Assembly (NCBI GenBank): GCA_913778495.1
Contig: CAJYVD010000022.1
Location: forward strand, 124,001-188,000
Reading direction: 5' to 3'
Source: an uncultured Pantoea sp.
Lineage (GTDB): Bacteria > Pseudomonadota > Gammaproteobacteria > Enterobacterales > Enterobacteriaceae
Length of the DNA stretch: 64,000 bases
Shown here piece after piece: positions 26,602 to 36,570 of the stretch. A model generated the notes under the pieces. It ran no database searches. It was given only the letters and a program-made list of their open reading frames with translations, and was not told where the DNA came from. Made by a program: the position numbers and the translations under genes. The stretch's first letter is position 1. The number at the start of each line of letters is the position of its first letter.

Positions 26602-27968
26602 AGCGGTTACTGGGTTTTTGTTGGATAGCGATGGCGCTGACGGGATGCGCTCAGCAGGTAGAAAAAGCGCCTGCGTCGCTGCCCATTCCTCCTGCGTGGC
26701 GGCAACAGGTCGGGCCGTCTGCGCCGCCTGAAGCGGACTGGTGGCGGCGCTTTGGCGATCGCGATCTGAATCGGCTGGTGGAGCAGGCGCTGCAGCACAA
26801 TAGTGATATTTTGATAGCCCGCGCCCGGGTGGATCAGTACCGTGCCCAGTTGCGCGCCGCGCAGGGGGACGATCTGCCGACGCTGTCGGCTGGCGTGGCC
26901 GGAACGCGCCAGCGCGCGCTGTCAGCGGCCACCGGCTTACCGCGAGAAAGCACGGTGTATCAAGGCCTGTTGCAAGCTAACTACGAGGTCGATTTATGGG
27001 GCAGCCGCCGCAATACGCTGCGCGCCGCCGAAGCCTCGCTGGAGGCGCAGCGGGCCGCCGCGTCGGCCGCCGAACTCACCGTGGCCAGCTCGGTGGCGTC
27101 GGGCTATCTCAGCCTCTGCGCACTGGATGAACAGCTGCGCGTCACCGAGGCGACGCTAAAAACGCGCGAAAACTCGCTCAACCTGGCGCAGCGCCAGTTC
27201 GAAACCGGTTATACATCGCGGCTGGAGTGGATGCAGGCCGCGTCGGAATACCAAACCGCGCGTGCGCAAATCCCGCAGCTGCAGCACCAGATTGCGGAAC
27301 AAGAGAACGCGCTGAGCGTGCTGGTCGGCATGAACCCACGCGCCATTGCGCGAAGCAGCACGTTCGGACAGCTCCGGCCGCAGGCGTTGCCAACCGTGCT
27401 GCCTTCGCAGCTGCTGAACCGCCGCCCCGACATTGTTCAGGCGAAGCGTCAGCTGCTGGCGGCGGACGCCTCGCTGGCCTCTGCGCAGGCTAATCTGCTA
27501 CCGTCGCTCAATCTTACCGCCAGCGGAACGCTGCAAAGCGGCGCGTTGCACCAACTTCTGGACAATCCTTTCCGGCTGTGGAGCGTCGGTGGCAGCATTC
27601 TTGCGCCGATCTTCAACCGTGAAGCCTTGACGGCGCAGGTAGATGTCGCCACCGCCTCACGCAATCAGGCGCTTTACGGCTATGAGAAAACCGTCCGTAA
27701 CGCCTTTTCGGAAGTGGATGACGCTTTGGACGCGATTCAGCGTAACCAGCAGCAGCTGGAAGCCTTGCAGCAACAGGCACGTTACGTGGCAGAAGCCTAC
27801 CGTATCGCGCATAACCGTTACCAAAACGGCTATGCCTCTTATCTGGACGAGCTGGATGCGCAGCGCACGCTGTTCAGTACGCAGCTGACTATCGTCTCAG
27901 TGAAAAACGCGCTCTTGCTGGCGCAGATCGATCTCTATCGCGCGCTCGGCGGCGGTTGGCAGGCTTAA
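26598..27968 (+). CDS. NodT-family outer-membrane efflux lipoprotein
   Basis: TolC-like outer-membrane factor of 456 residues. The signal peptide ends in the lipobox ALTGC (Cys17). The two OEP repeats are visible (ADWWRRFGDRDLNRLVEQAL, then a C-terminal half beginning QLLNRRPDIVQAKRQLLAAD). It is the third gene of the efflux operon and completes an EmrAB–TolC-like system with its own dedicated channel. Confidence 0.92.
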   Translation: MKRLLGFCWIAMALTGCAQQVEKAPASLPIPPAWRQQVGPSAPPEADWWRRFGDRDLNRLVEQALQHNSDILIARARVDQYRAQLRAAQGDDLPTLSAGVAGTRQRALSAATGLPRESTVYQGLLQANYEVDLWGSRRNTLRAAEASLEAQRAAASAAELTVASSVASGYLSLCALDEQLRVTEATLKTRENSLNLAQRQFETGYTSRLEWMQAASEYQTARAQIPQLQHQIAEQENALSVLVGMNPRAIARSSTFGQLRPQALPTVLPSQLLNRRPDIVQAKRQLLAADASLASAQANLLPSLNLTASGTLQSGALHQLLDNPFRLWSVGGSILAPIFNREALTAQVDVATASRNQALYGYEKTVRNAFSEVDDALDAIQRNQQQLEALQQQARYVAEAYRIAHNRYQNGYASYLDELDAQRTLFSTQLTIVSVKNALLLAQIDLYRALGGGWQA

Positions 27969-27999
27969 CGCGAGCCCGCGCGACATCCTCTTCGCCTGA

Positions 28000-28024
28000 C
28001 GCAGCCTCGTTTAACGAGGCTGCG
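28000..28024 (+). terminator. Hairpin after the efflux operon
   Basis: CGCAGCCTCG-TTTAA-CGAGGCTGCG, a perfect 10-bp stem about 30 bp after the stop, followed by CCTTTCCCC. The U tract is weak, so efficiency is uncertain. Confidence 0.7.
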
Positions 28025-28157
28025 CCTTTCCCCTCTGCCCGCACAATCGCTTTTTGACGCCCGCCGCTCGTTTTATCACGCTGTTCCCCCGCCTGTTTTT
28101 CGCGCCGCATGCGGAAATCTGCTTGATTTCGCCGCAGGGCTGCGCATAATCGCAAAC

Positions 28158-28176
28158 CGTAATAATAATGATTATC
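28158..28176. promoter_or_regulatory. Fur box
   Basis: CGTAATAATAATGATTATC matches the 19-bp Fur consensus GATAATGATAATCATTATC at 15 positions. It lies 23 bp upstream of the TonB-receptor start codon. Confidence 0.85.
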
Positions 28177-28198
28177 AATTTCGTGTTAGGGGACCCTT

Positions 28199-30385
28199 AT
28201 GCGCATGACGCCTTTTAACCCCGGTCGGAAACCGACGCTGCTCGCTCTGATGGTGAGCGCAGCGTGTTGGCCAGTGATGGCTGCCACCAGCAATTCAAAC
28301 AGCACCGATCAGCCCACGCTGACGGTGACGGCCGCGCCGCAAGCGGATTTCACCGCGGGCGGTAACGATCCGGTTCCTGCTTATCTCGATGGTCAGGTCG
28401 CGCACGGCGGCCGCCTCGGCATGCTCGGCGAGCAAAAAGCCATGGACGTGCCGTTCAATGTGATTGGCTTTACCGCGAAGATGATCCAGGACCAGCAGGC
28501 CCAGACCATTGCGGATGTGGTGCGCAATGACGCTGGCGTGCAAAACGTGAAGGGCTACGGCAACTTTGCCGAAAGTTATCGCATTCGCGGTTTCAAGCTC
28601 GACGGTGATGCCATGACCTACGGCGGCTTGGCGGGCATTGTGCCACGTCAGGTCATGGATGCATCGATGATCGAGCGGGTGGAGATTTTCAAAGGCGCCA
28701 ATGCGCTGCTGAACGGCTCGGCGGAAAGCGGCGTGGGCGGCATGATTAACCTTGAGCCGAAACACGCCGACGATCTGCCGTTAACCCGCGTGGGCGTGGA
28801 TTACACCTCTGGTTCCCAGGTTGGCGCCAGCACCGATATCGGTCGCCGCTTTGGCGATAACGACCAGTTTGGCGTGCGATTCAACGCGGTGAACCGCGAA
28901 GGCGGTACGGAAATCGACGGCGAGAAGAAGCGCACCACGGCGGCTTCGCTGGGCCTGGACTACCGGGGCGATCGTCTGCGCACCTCGCTGGATATGGGGT
29001 ACCAGAAAAAGACCTTCCACCACGCGGTCAACGGCGTCAACATCAGCGACATCGATTTTATTCCCGCCGTGCCAAAGAATGGCCGCAATTACAGTCAGCC
29101 ATGGATTTTCAGCGACATTGAGTCGGAATTTGGACTGGCCAAAGCGGAGTACGATCTCACCGACAGTTGGACAGCCTATGCGGCGCTGGGCGCCCAGCAC
29201 ACGCATGAAGTGGGCAACTACGGCACGCCTAAAATTGAGGATGCGGCAGGTAACGCCACCATCGGCCGTTTCCAGACCAACCGGATTCAGGACAACATGA
29301 GCGGCATGGCAGGGCTGCGCGGTACGTTCACCACCGGCCCGGTGACGCATAAGGTGAATGTCGGCTACAGCGCAATGACCGCCAACGCGAAAAACAGCTA
29401 CCGCATGTCGTCCGGTAACGATGCCGCCACCAACATTTACGATACCGACGACGTGGCGCAGCCTGCCACCGTGTTCGCCGGCGGCGACAAGTTTGGCGAT
29501 CCGCTGACCACCTATCGCTCACGATCTCAGGGCTACCTGCTCAGCGATACCCTGGGCTTCTTTGACGACCGCCTGCTGGCGACGCTGGGTGCGCGCCATC
29601 AAAAAGTGGTGGTGCGCAACTACGGCTATGACGGCAAAGAGGACGTGGGCACGCGCTTTGACAGCGCGCGCTGGCTGCCTGCCTATGGCCTGCTGTACAA
29701 GGCGACTGAGAATCTGTCGCTGTATGCCAACCACACCGAGTCGTTGACGCCGGGCACTGCCGCGCCCTTTGGCACGGATAACTACGGCAGCGTCACCGGT
29801 ATCGTGCACGCGAAACAAAATGAAGTCGGGGTGAAAGCAGACTTTGGCCGCATCGGTGGATCGCTGGCGCTGTTTGAGATTAAGCAGCCGGTGGGCATTA
29901 AGAACAATAACGTCTACCAGCTAACTGGCGAGCAGCGTAATCGCGGCGTCGAGCTTAACGTGTTTGGCGAACCGCTGCTGGGACTGCGTCTCAACGGCAG
30001 CACCACGTGGATCGATCCCGATATGACCAAAACCGGCGACAGCAACCAAGATGGCAAAAATGCGATTGGCGTGCCGCGCTTTACGGCGGCGTTGGGCGCG
30101 GAATATGACATCAAGCCGGTGGAGGGCCTGACGGCGACCGCACTGCTCAACTACACCGGCTCGCAGTATGCGAATCTGGCGAACACCATGAAGCTGGATG
30201 CCTATACCACGCTCGATTTGGGGCTGCGCTACCGCATGAAGCTCAAGCAGAACGACGTGGTCTGGCGCGTCGGTGTGGACAACGTCACCAACGAAAAGTA
30301 CTGGGCCAATGTGGATGACAGCGGCACTTACTTGACGCAGGGTGAACCGCGCACGGTAAAAGTGTCGATGAGTTACGATTTCTAA
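28199..30385 (+). CDS. TonB-dependent siderophore receptor
   Basis: Outer-membrane receptor of 728 residues. The signal peptide runs to about residue 28 (ACWPVMA). The plug domain follows (PFNVIGFTAKMIQDQQAQTI, RIRGFKLDGDAMTYGGLAGI, IERVEIFKGANALLNGSAES), and then a 22-strand-type barrel ending in the terminal aromatic YDF. The plug pattern is that of ferric-siderophore receptors, but which siderophore cannot be told. A Fur box overlaps its promoter region, so iron-repressed expression is likely. No siderophore biosynthesis gene is near. Confidence 0.93.
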   Translation: MRMTPFNPGRKPTLLALMVSAACWPVMAATSNSNSTDQPTLTVTAAPQADFTAGGNDPVPAYLDGQVAHGGRLGMLGEQKAMDVPFNVIGFTAKMIQDQQAQTIADVVRNDAGVQNVKGYGNFAESYRIRGFKLDGDAMTYGGLAGIVPRQVMDASMIERVEIFKGANALLNGSAESGVGGMINLEPKHADDLPLTRVGVDYTSGSQVGASTDIGRRFGDNDQFGVRFNAVNREGGTEIDGEKKRTTAASLGLDYRGDRLRTSLDMGYQKKTFHHAVNGVNISDIDFIPAVPKNGRNYSQPWIFSDIESEFGLAKAEYDLTDSWTAYAALGAQHTHEVGNYGTPKIEDAAGNATIGRFQTNRIQDNMSGMAGLRGTFTTGPVTHKVNVGYSAMTANAKNSYRMSSGNDAATNIYDTDDVAQPATVFAGGDKFGDPLTTYRSRSQGYLLSDTLGFFDDRLLATLGARHQKVVVRNYGYDGKEDVGTRFDSARWLPAYGLLYKATENLSLYANHTESLTPGTAAPFGTDNYGSVTGIVHAKQNEVGVKADFGRIGGSLALFEIKQPVGIKNNNVYQLTGEQRNRGVELNVFGEPLLGLRLNGSTTWIDPDMTKTGDSNQDGKNAIGVPRFTAALGAEYDIKPVEGLTATALLNYTGSQYANLANTMKLDAYTTLDLGLRYRMKLKQNDVVWRVGVDNVTNEKYWANVDDSGTYLTQGEPRTVKVSMSYDF

Positions 30386-30392
30386 TAATAAG

Positions 30393-30415
30393 CGGGGCGG
30401 CAACGCCCCGTTTTT
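30393..30415 (+). terminator. Terminator after the TonB receptor
   Basis: CGGGGCG-GCAA-CGCCCCG followed by TTTTT, 8 bp after the receptor stop. A classical rho-independent terminator. Confidence 0.93.
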
Positions 30416-30510
30416 CAACCGCTGCAAAAAATCCTGTTTCTGCCCGCGCTTTCTATTAAACTCGTTGGGGCAATCCTGCGCTAACATCCACCCTTTGTTA
30501 TTGAGTCAAC

Positions 30511-30654
30511 ATGCGTTCACCTGCGCCACCCGACGATCACGACGAGCCTTTACGGCAGCAGCTGGACGACGCGCACTTTGCTATCGTGGTGCTCACGGTC
30601 ACCTCTGTCGTGCTGATTGCAGCGGTGTTGGTGGTCACGCTCTGGATGGGGTAA
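30511..30654 (+). CDS. Small single-helix membrane protein (47 aa)
   Basis: A short frame with an acidic N-terminal half (PPDDHDEPLRQQLDDAHF) and one hydrophobic helix (AIVVLTVTSVVLIAAVLVV) ending in TLWMG. ATG 30511 has no strong ribosome site (TTGAGTCAAC upstream). I do not recognise it. It lies 29 bp upstream of a second small membrane protein on the same strand, and the two look like a pair. Confidence 0.5.
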   Translation: MRSPAPPDDHDEPLRQQLDDAHFAIVVLTVTSVVLIAAVLVVTLWMG

Positions 30655-30682
30655 CGTCAGACAAATCGGGGAGGCTATAAAT

Positions 30683-30862
30683 ATGTCAATGGAAGCCCGG
30701 GATGACAAACTCATCGCCATCATCGGCTTACTGGCCGCCTGTCTAATTGGCGTGGTCTTTCTCTTTACTCTCACCTGGCTTACGGCGGAGCGCCGCCCCT
30801 TTGAGGCGCCGCAAGACGTTAAAACCTGCACCCCGCAGGCCGCGCCACCTCAGCACATTTAA
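30683..30862 (+). CDS. Small single-helix membrane protein (59 aa)
   Basis: It starts at ATG 30683 with GGGAGG eight bases upstream. It has a short charged N-terminus (MSMEARDDK), one hydrophobic helix (LIAIIGLLAACLIGVVFLF) and a polar Pro-rich tail (APQDVKTCTPQAAPPQHI). Not recognised. Its end overlaps the end of the convergent hydrolase gene by a few bases. Confidence 0.6.
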   Translation: MSMEARDDKLIAIIGLLAACLIGVVFLFTLTWLTAERRPFEAPQDVKTCTPQAAPPQHI

Positions 30863-32004
30863 GCCTGTTCCCGTTTTTGCCACTTAATTTGCTGGCTGCG
30901 CAGCTCCAGCGCCAGCGCCTCGTGGACCGTCCGATTACCATTGGGATCGCCTAACCCCAGTAAAGCGCCCGGCGACCGACGATCGTCAGCCCAAGCCGGA
31001 TATTCCACCACCGGATAAAGCGAAATGCCCTCAAGCGCCACGCCGTTGTCCAGCGCCAGCATGGCTTGCTCTGTGACGTAACGCAGCCAGCGCGCGCGCG
31101 CGTCGCCTTCTGCGCCGGTCTCTGCCAGCAGCATCGGACGCTGATACCGCTGCCAGCACTGCGTCAAAAGCTGATGCAGCGGTTGGTAGGCAGGATGGGT
31201 GTCCGGGATGGTCTCGCCGGAGAAAAACCAGTGATTATCTGGGTAGTAATTGAGGCCCAGGATATCGAGGAAATCGGCCTGGCCGCCCAGCTCCGGTGCC
31301 GCGCGGCCTGCTATCCAGTCCCAGGCTTCAAACTGCGCCTGATTTTGCTCATCGGCGTACGGCTTGGTTTCTGGGTTATCCCTATCGGCAGCCACCTGCA
31401 CCAGCGGATCGGTAAGGACAAAGCGCGCATCGGGATACACGTCACGAATGGCATGCATGGCCGCCAGCGAGGCGCGCACCAGCTGGCGCTTGAGTTCGCG
31501 TCCGCGATCGCTGGCATAAGGATCGAGCCATGAGACATCGGCACCCGCCCACGACCAAAAAGAAATTTGGTTGATGGGGGTAAAAAAGGGGCACGTCACG
31601 CCCTCATCGCGCATCAGCTGCGCCATGGCGCGGGCAAAGCGCGCAAAGTGGTCCACAAACGGCGCGCGCCAGATATCGAGGTGATCGGGATAGCCAAAAT
31701 GGGCCAGCTCCCAGATGATTTGCATGTCGTGGCGGGCTGCCGCGTGCACCATGGGAAGAAACGTGCGCCAGTCATACGCGTTCGGCGTGGTTTCGATCAA
31801 GTGCCAGCGGGCGCCATCGCGTGCAGTGTGCAGGCCCAACTGGGCCAGGGCGGCGTAATCTTTTTCCAGCAGCATATCGTGCCCGCTACTGACCACCATG
31901 TCTAACCGTCGCCCGCCGGTGCGGCAGGCGGTAGAGCAGGGAAAGCTGCCCTGAAAGAAACTGCGAAACAGCTGCGGGTGATAGCGCGGGGATTGCTGGG
32001 TCAT
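30859..32004 (-). CDS. Clan GH-A glycoside-hydrolase-like protein (beta-glucosidase-like)
   Basis: A 381-residue TIM-barrel protein of the GH1/clan GH-A type. Recognisable features are FFQGSFPCST and GHDMLLEKDYAALAQLGLHT with ARDGARWHLIE (strands 1–2), IIWELAHFGYPDHLDIW, and a nucleophile-type LLAETGAEGDARARW near the C-terminus. At the acid/base position the sequence reads TPINQISFWSW, with Gln146 where clan GH-A enzymes normally have Glu after Asn. ATG 32004 has AGGAG upstream, with another ATG one codon earlier. Substrate unknown; catalytic competence is in doubt. Confidence 0.72.
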   Translation of the reverse strand: MTQQSPRYHPQLFRSFFQGSFPCSTACRTGGRRLDMVVSSGHDMLLEKDYAALAQLGLHTARDGARWHLIETTPNAYDWRTFLPMVHAAARHDMQIIWELAHFGYPDHLDIWRAPFVDHFARFARAMAQLMRDEGVTCPFFTPINQISFWSWAGADVSWLDPYASDRGRELKRQLVRASLAAMHAIRDVYPDARFVLTDPLVQVAADRDNPETKPYADEQNQAQFEAWDWIAGRAAPELGGQADFLDILGLNYYPDNHWFFSGETIPDTHPAYQPLHQLLTQCWQRYQRPMLLAETGAEGDARARWLRYVTEQAMLALDNGVALEGISLYPVVEYPAWADDRRSPGALLGLGDPNGNRTVHEALALELRSQQIKWQKREQA

Positions 32005-32147
32005 CATCCTCTCCTCACGGTTAACGCCGGGTGCAGAATGCAAGGCTAAGTCTAGACTCTAAATGAAAGTGGCGTCAGCGTGACGCGGCGTTTCTGTACC
32101 CGGAATCCTAACGTATTATATAAAATATTTTATTTCAGGGACTTACT

Positions 32148-33599
32148 ATGAGTGAAGCAGCGACTTTGCCGCCGGAGGGCGCAGGGCTGAAAGCGTTGGT
32201 GGACGCCCGCTGTGCAATGCATCCCGGCCTAAGCGGCATTTATCCGCTGAATGATGGGCTGGATGCCTTCGCCGCGCGCTATTTATTGATGGGCATGGCC
32301 CAGCACAGCATCGATGTGCAGTATTACATCTGGCATAACGATCTCTCTGGACGTCTGCTGTTTAGCGCGCTGTTAGACGCGGCTGAACGCGGCGTTAAGG
32401 TGCGATTGCTGCTGGACGACAACAATACGCCGGGTCTCGATGACACGCTGGCGGAGCTCGATCGCCACCCGAATATTGCCGTGCGCCTGTTCAATCCGTT
32501 CTCCTTTCGGACGTTGCGCGCGCTGGGGTATCTCACGGATTTCGCCCGCCTGAATCGCCGCATGCACAACAAAAGCTTGACGGTGGATGGCGCGGTGACG
32601 CTGGTGGGCGGTCGCAACGTGGGCGACGAGTATTTTGGTACTGGCGATGAGCCGCTGTTTACCGATCTCGATGTGCTGGCAATGGGGCCGGTGGTACAGG
32701 AAGTGGAAGCCGATTTTGTCCGCTATTGGCAGAGCAGGGCGGTATCGCCGTTGCGCAGCGTCGTGGATGTGACGGAAGCGGCGCACGAGGCGGTGCGTTT
32801 ACCCGCTGAGTGGCAGCAGAGTGAGGCGGTACAGCGTTACCTGGCGCGACTGAAGCACGCTGAGTTCGTTCATCAGATGGCGCAGGGCACGCTGGAGGTG
32901 ACGTGGGCCGCCGCGCGCCTGCTGAGTGACGATCCCCGCAAAGGGCTGGGCAAAGCCCGGCGTGGCAGCCTGCTTCCGCAGCGTATGCTGGAGGTGATTG
33001 GCGCGCCGCAGCAGCAGTTTGACATTATCTCTGCCTACTTCGTGCCGACGCGCGCCGGCGTGGCGCAGCTGCTGACGCTAAAGCGGCGCGGGGTGAAAAT
33101 CGCCATTCTCACCAACTCGCTGGCGGCAAATGACGTGTCAGTGGTGCATGCGGGCTATGCGCGCTGGCGAAAAAAATTGCTGCGCCACGGTATCGCCCTG
33201 TATGAATTGAAACCGCAGCAGCAGAGCGGCGAAGCGCCGCACGACCGCGGCTTAACCGGCAATTCCGGCTCCAGCCTGCACGCCAAAACCTTCACCGTGG
33301 ATAACCGCAAAGTCTTCATTGGCTCGTTTAATTTCGACCCGCGATCGGCGGTGCTCAACACCGAAATGGGGCTGGTGATAGAGAGTGAGAGCCTGGCGCA
33401 GCAAACGCACCAGCATTTTATCGCCGGGATGCGCGACCGCGCCTGGACGCTGCGGTTAGATAAATGGGGGCGCGTGAACTGGGTGGAGTATCCCGGTGAG
33501 GCTCAAGAAAAAGTGCATAAGCACGAGCCGCAGTGCACGTGGCTACAGCGGCTATTGGTGCGGTTGGTGTGGCGCTTGCCGGTAGAGTGGCTGTTATAA
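32148..33599 (+). CDS. clsC: Cardiolipin synthase C
   Basis: Phospholipase-D-family enzyme of 483 residues that makes cardiolipin, in E. coli from phosphatidylethanolamine and phosphatidylglycerol together with YmdB. Two HKD motifs are complete: HNKSLTVD at about residue 140 and HAKTFTVD at about residue 378, each followed by the GGRN/GSFN continuation. ATG 32148 has AGGGA upstream. It is convergent with opgC, as in E. coli; ymdB is not present upstream. Confidence 0.93.
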   Translation: MSEAATLPPEGAGLKALVDARCAMHPGLSGIYPLNDGLDAFAARYLLMGMAQHSIDVQYYIWHNDLSGRLLFSALLDAAERGVKVRLLLDDNNTPGLDDTLAELDRHPNIAVRLFNPFSFRTLRALGYLTDFARLNRRMHNKSLTVDGAVTLVGGRNVGDEYFGTGDEPLFTDLDVLAMGPVVQEVEADFVRYWQSRAVSPLRSVVDVTEAAHEAVRLPAEWQQSEAVQRYLARLKHAEFVHQMAQGTLEVTWAAARLLSDDPRKGLGKARRGSLLPQRMLEVIGAPQQQFDIISAYFVPTRAGVAQLLTLKRRGVKIAILTNSLAANDVSVVHAGYARWRKKLLRHGIALYELKPQQQSGEAPHDRGLTGNSGSSLHAKTFTVDNRKVFIGSFNFDPRSAVLNTEMGLVIESESLAQQTHQHFIAGMRDRAWTLRLDKWGRVNWVEYPGEAQEKVHKHEPQCTWLQRLLVRLVWRLPVEWLL

Positions 33600-33602
33600 C
33601 TG

Positions 33603-33621
33603 CCACCCCGTTATGGGGTGG
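33603..33621. terminator. Hairpin between clsC and opgC
   Basis: CCACCCC-GTTAT-GGGGTGG right after the clsC stop, between convergent genes. No clear T run follows, so terminator strength is uncertain. Confidence 0.6.
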
Positions 33622-33627
33622 AAAGGC

Positions 33628-34755
33628 TCACGCTTTACGCTGCGGCTTACCCGAGAATAAAAAGCGCAGCAGCGGTACGCGCAGATGCAGTTCATACAGC
33701 GTAAACGCGACGCCAAAGACCAGGATCAGGCCCAGGAAGAAGCCCAGCGTATTGCTGCTGATGTGCGGCGCAACGTAAATCCCATAGAGTAGCGTCAGCG
33801 GATGATGCACCAGGTAGATAAACAGAGATGCGTTCACCAGATACATGATGCGCGGCGAGTGGCTGTTGAGCAGCCTGTGCCCGATGCTAAAGCAGACATT
33901 CAGCATACACAGACCCATTAACGTCGAGACCAGGGCGTCAATTTCATACAGCCAACCTTCACCGCTGCTGTAGCGCTGATTCAAGCTATACGCCACAAAC
34001 ACCCCGATTGCGCCGAAGCACATCACCGGATTAAAGCGGATAAACAGCGCCTTCAGCGCCGGATGTTTCCAACACAGGGCGCCCAGCATAAAGAAAGGCA
34101 GGAACATCAGGGTTTGCATCACGGCAATGCTGAACACGCCATCGGCGAAGACGGCGGGCACCGTGTAGAAGAGCGCACGGCGAAACAGGCACCACGCCAG
34201 CGCATAGCTCATCAGGGCCAGCGTGACTTTACCCCAGCCAATCTGTTCATAATTGCGCGAGCTGCGCTGCGCGCTTAACCAGCGGAACGCGATCATACCG
34301 AGCACGGTCAGGATCACCAGGACCAGCAAAAACCACAGATGGGAGATCAGATGCCACGCCAGCGTGTTGTACTTCTCGTAGAGGGTAAAGCTGCTCCAGT
34401 TGCCGATTTTATCCGTGAGATTTTTCAGAATAAAAAACTGCGGTAGCGTGATCAGCGGGACCGCCGTGAGCAGAGGGATGCCCACGCGCTCAATGCGCAC
34501 CTTTAACCAGCGCTGAGGCTGATAGCGCAAGTAGAGCATGTAAGAAAAATAACCTGAAATAACAAAGAAAACCTGCATGCGGAACGAATGGATAAAATCA
34601 TTGAACACGGTCAGCCAGAGCGAAGCATCTTGACTGTTTACCGACCAGCGCTGCATCGAATAAATCAGGGAGACGTGAAACGGCACGCCTAACAGCATTA
34701 AATACGCTCTGATCGAGTCGAGAAAATATTCGCGTTCGGGTTTTGCTGAACTCAT
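33628..34755 (-). CDS. opgC: Glucans biosynthesis protein OpgC (succinyltransferase)
   Basis: Polytopic inner-membrane acyltransferase of 375 residues that adds succinyl groups to periplasmic glucans. It has about 10 hydrophobic segments and the acyltransferase-3 start (EREYFLDSIRAYLMLLGVPF-H) with the catalytic-type His at residue about 27 and a FFVISGYFSYML segment. It is divergent from opgGH across a 249-bp region, the order found in E. coli. Confidence 0.93.
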   Translation of the reverse strand: MSSAKPEREYFLDSIRAYLMLLGVPFHVSLIYSMQRWSVNSQDASLWLTVFNDFIHSFRMQVFFVISGYFSYMLYLRYQPQRWLKVRIERVGIPLLTAVPLITLPQFFILKNLTDKIGNWSSFTLYEKYNTLAWHLISHLWFLLVLVILTVLGMIAFRWLSAQRSSRNYEQIGWGKVTLALMSYALAWCLFRRALFYTVPAVFADGVFSIAVMQTLMFLPFFMLGALCWKHPALKALFIRFNPVMCFGAIGVFVAYSLNQRYSSGEGWLYEIDALVSTLMGLCMLNVCFSIGHRLLNSHSPRIMYLVNASLFIYLVHHPLTLLYGIYVAPHISSNTLGFFLGLILVFGVAFTLYELHLRVPLLRFLFSGKPQRKA

Positions 34756-35004
34756 AAGCTTCCAGTTAGTCAGTTTTTATGCCGGTTTCACCCTGAAACC
34801 AGATTATGGCGAATGAAAATTCTACCTGTCGTAAACAGCGTATACTATCAGGTGAATCTGTATCTGAACGGGTTGGGTTTAATTATCTGAAAAGTTCACT
34901 TTTCGCTTAAAAATCAGCGGAACAATCTCAACCGTACGCTGTCGGAAATCGGAATTATCAATTAAGATGAGCGAGTTTGATCTAAGCACACGAAAGGGGG
35001 GGAT

Positions 35005-36570
35005 GTGCTGAATACTGAAAAAAATAAAGTTGGACTGATGCCGATGCGCTGGGTAGGCGCGGCTGTTTTACTGGCGTTGTATGCCAATAATAGCTGGGCG
35101 TTCAACATTGATGACGTTGCAAAACAGGCTAAGGCCTTGGCAGGGAAAGGTTTTGAAGCGCCGAAAAGCAATTTACCCTCTCAGTTTCGTGAAATGAAAT
35201 TTGCTGATTATCAGCAAATTCAGTTTAACCACGATAAAGCATACTGGGGCAAACTGCGCACGCCGTTTAAGCTCGAATTTTATCATCAGGGCATGTATTT
35301 CGACACGCCGGTAAAAATCAATGAAGTCACGGCATCTTCGGTGCGTGAAATCAAATATAACCCGGACTATTTCAATTTCGGCAACGTAAAACACGACGCT
35401 GACGCGGTGAAGAACCTGGGCTTTGCAGGCTTTAAGGTGCTTTATCCTTTGAATAAAAAAGGAAAAGACGACGAGATTTCCAGTTTCCTCGGTGCCAGCT
35501 ATTTCCGCGTGATTGGCGAAGGTCAAGTCTACGGCCTGTCGGCGCGCGGTTTGGCCATTGATACCGCGTTACCGTCTGGCGAAGAGTTCCCGCGCTTTAA
35601 GGAATTCTGGATCGAACGGCCAAAACCGCAGGATAAGCAGCTGGTGATTTATGCGCTGCTGGATTCGCCGCGCGCGGCGGGCGCCTATCGCTTTGTGATC
35701 AAGCCCGGCAAAGAGTCGGTGGTTGACGTGCAATCCAAAGTCTACCTGCGTGACAACGTGGGCAAGCTGGGCGTAGCACCGCTCACCAGCATGTTCCTGT
35801 TTGGGGCGAACCAGCCTTCGCCAGTGGCAAACTTCCGTGAAGAGCTGCACGATTCCAACGGCCTGTCTATTCATGCCGGCAACGGCGAATGGATCTGGCG
35901 TCCGCTGAACAATCCAAAACATCTGGCCGTGAGCACCTTCACCGTCGAGAACCCGAAAGGGTTCGGCCTGCTGCAGCGTGGCCGTGACTTCAGCCACTAC
36001 CAAGATTTGGACGACCGTTATGATTTACGTCCAAGCGGCTGGGTTGAGCCACAGGGTGACTGGGGCAAAGGGCGCGTTGAGCTGGTAGAGATCCCAACCG
36101 CCGACGAAACCAACGACAACATTGTTGCTTTCTGGACGCCGGAAACGCTGCCGGAGCCGGGCAAAGAGATGAACTTCCAGTATCGCCTGCATTTCACGCG
36201 CGATGAAAACCAGCTGCATCAGAACGACGTGGCTTGGGTAAAAGACACGCTGCGATCGGCGGGTGACGTGAAGCAGTCTAATCTGGTGCGTCAACCGGAC
36301 GGTACCATCGCCTTTACCGTGGACTTCACCGGCAAAGACATGAGCAAGCTGCCTGAAGATACCCAGGTTGCGCCGCAGGTGAGCGTAGGCAAAAATGGCG
36401 AAGTGGTCGATCAAAACGTCCGCTATAACCCGGTCACGAAAGGCTGGCGCCTGGTGTTGCGTCTGCGTGTGAAAGATACCAAACAGCCGACGGAAATGCG
36501 TGCCGCGCTGGTTAGCGGTGACAAGACATTGACGGAAACCTGGAGCTATCAGTTACCTGCCAATGAATAA
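35005..36570 (+). CDS. opgG: Periplasmic glucan biosynthesis protein OpgG
   Basis: Periplasmic protein of 521 residues needed for osmoregulated periplasmic glucan backbone synthesis and branching. The signal peptide ends in ANNSWA, then [20 protein letters not shown] leads a long near-identical match to E. coli OpgG through to SYQLPANE. The start is placed at GTG 35005 after a GGGGGG stretch; an ATG at 35038 is an alternative that still leaves a signal peptide. The stop overlaps opgH by 8 bp. Confidence 0.96.
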   Translation: MLNTEKNKVGLMPMRWVGAAVLLALYANNSWAFNIDDVAKQAKALAGKGFEAPKSNLPSQFREMKFADYQQIQFNHDKAYWGKLRTPFKLEFYHQGMYFDTPVKINEVTASSVREIKYNPDYFNFGNVKHDADAVKNLGFAGFKVLYPLNKKGKDDEISSFLGASYFRVIGEGQVYGLSARGLAIDTALPSGEEFPRFKEFWIERPKPQDKQLVIYALLDSPRAAGAYRFVIKPGKESVVDVQSKVYLRDNVGKLGVAPLTSMFLFGANQPSPVANFREELHDSNGLSIHAGNGEWIWRPLNNPKHLAVSTFTVENPKGFGLLQRGRDFSHYQDLDDRYDLRPSGWVEPQGDWGKGRVELVEIPTADETNDNIVAFWTPETLPEPGKEMNFQYRLHFTRDENQLHQNDVAWVKDTLRSAGDVKQSNLVRQPDGTIAFTVDFTGKDMSKLPEDTQVAPQVSVGKNGEVVDQNVRYNPVTKGWRLVLRLRVKDTKQPTEMRAALVSGDKTLTETWSYQLPANE

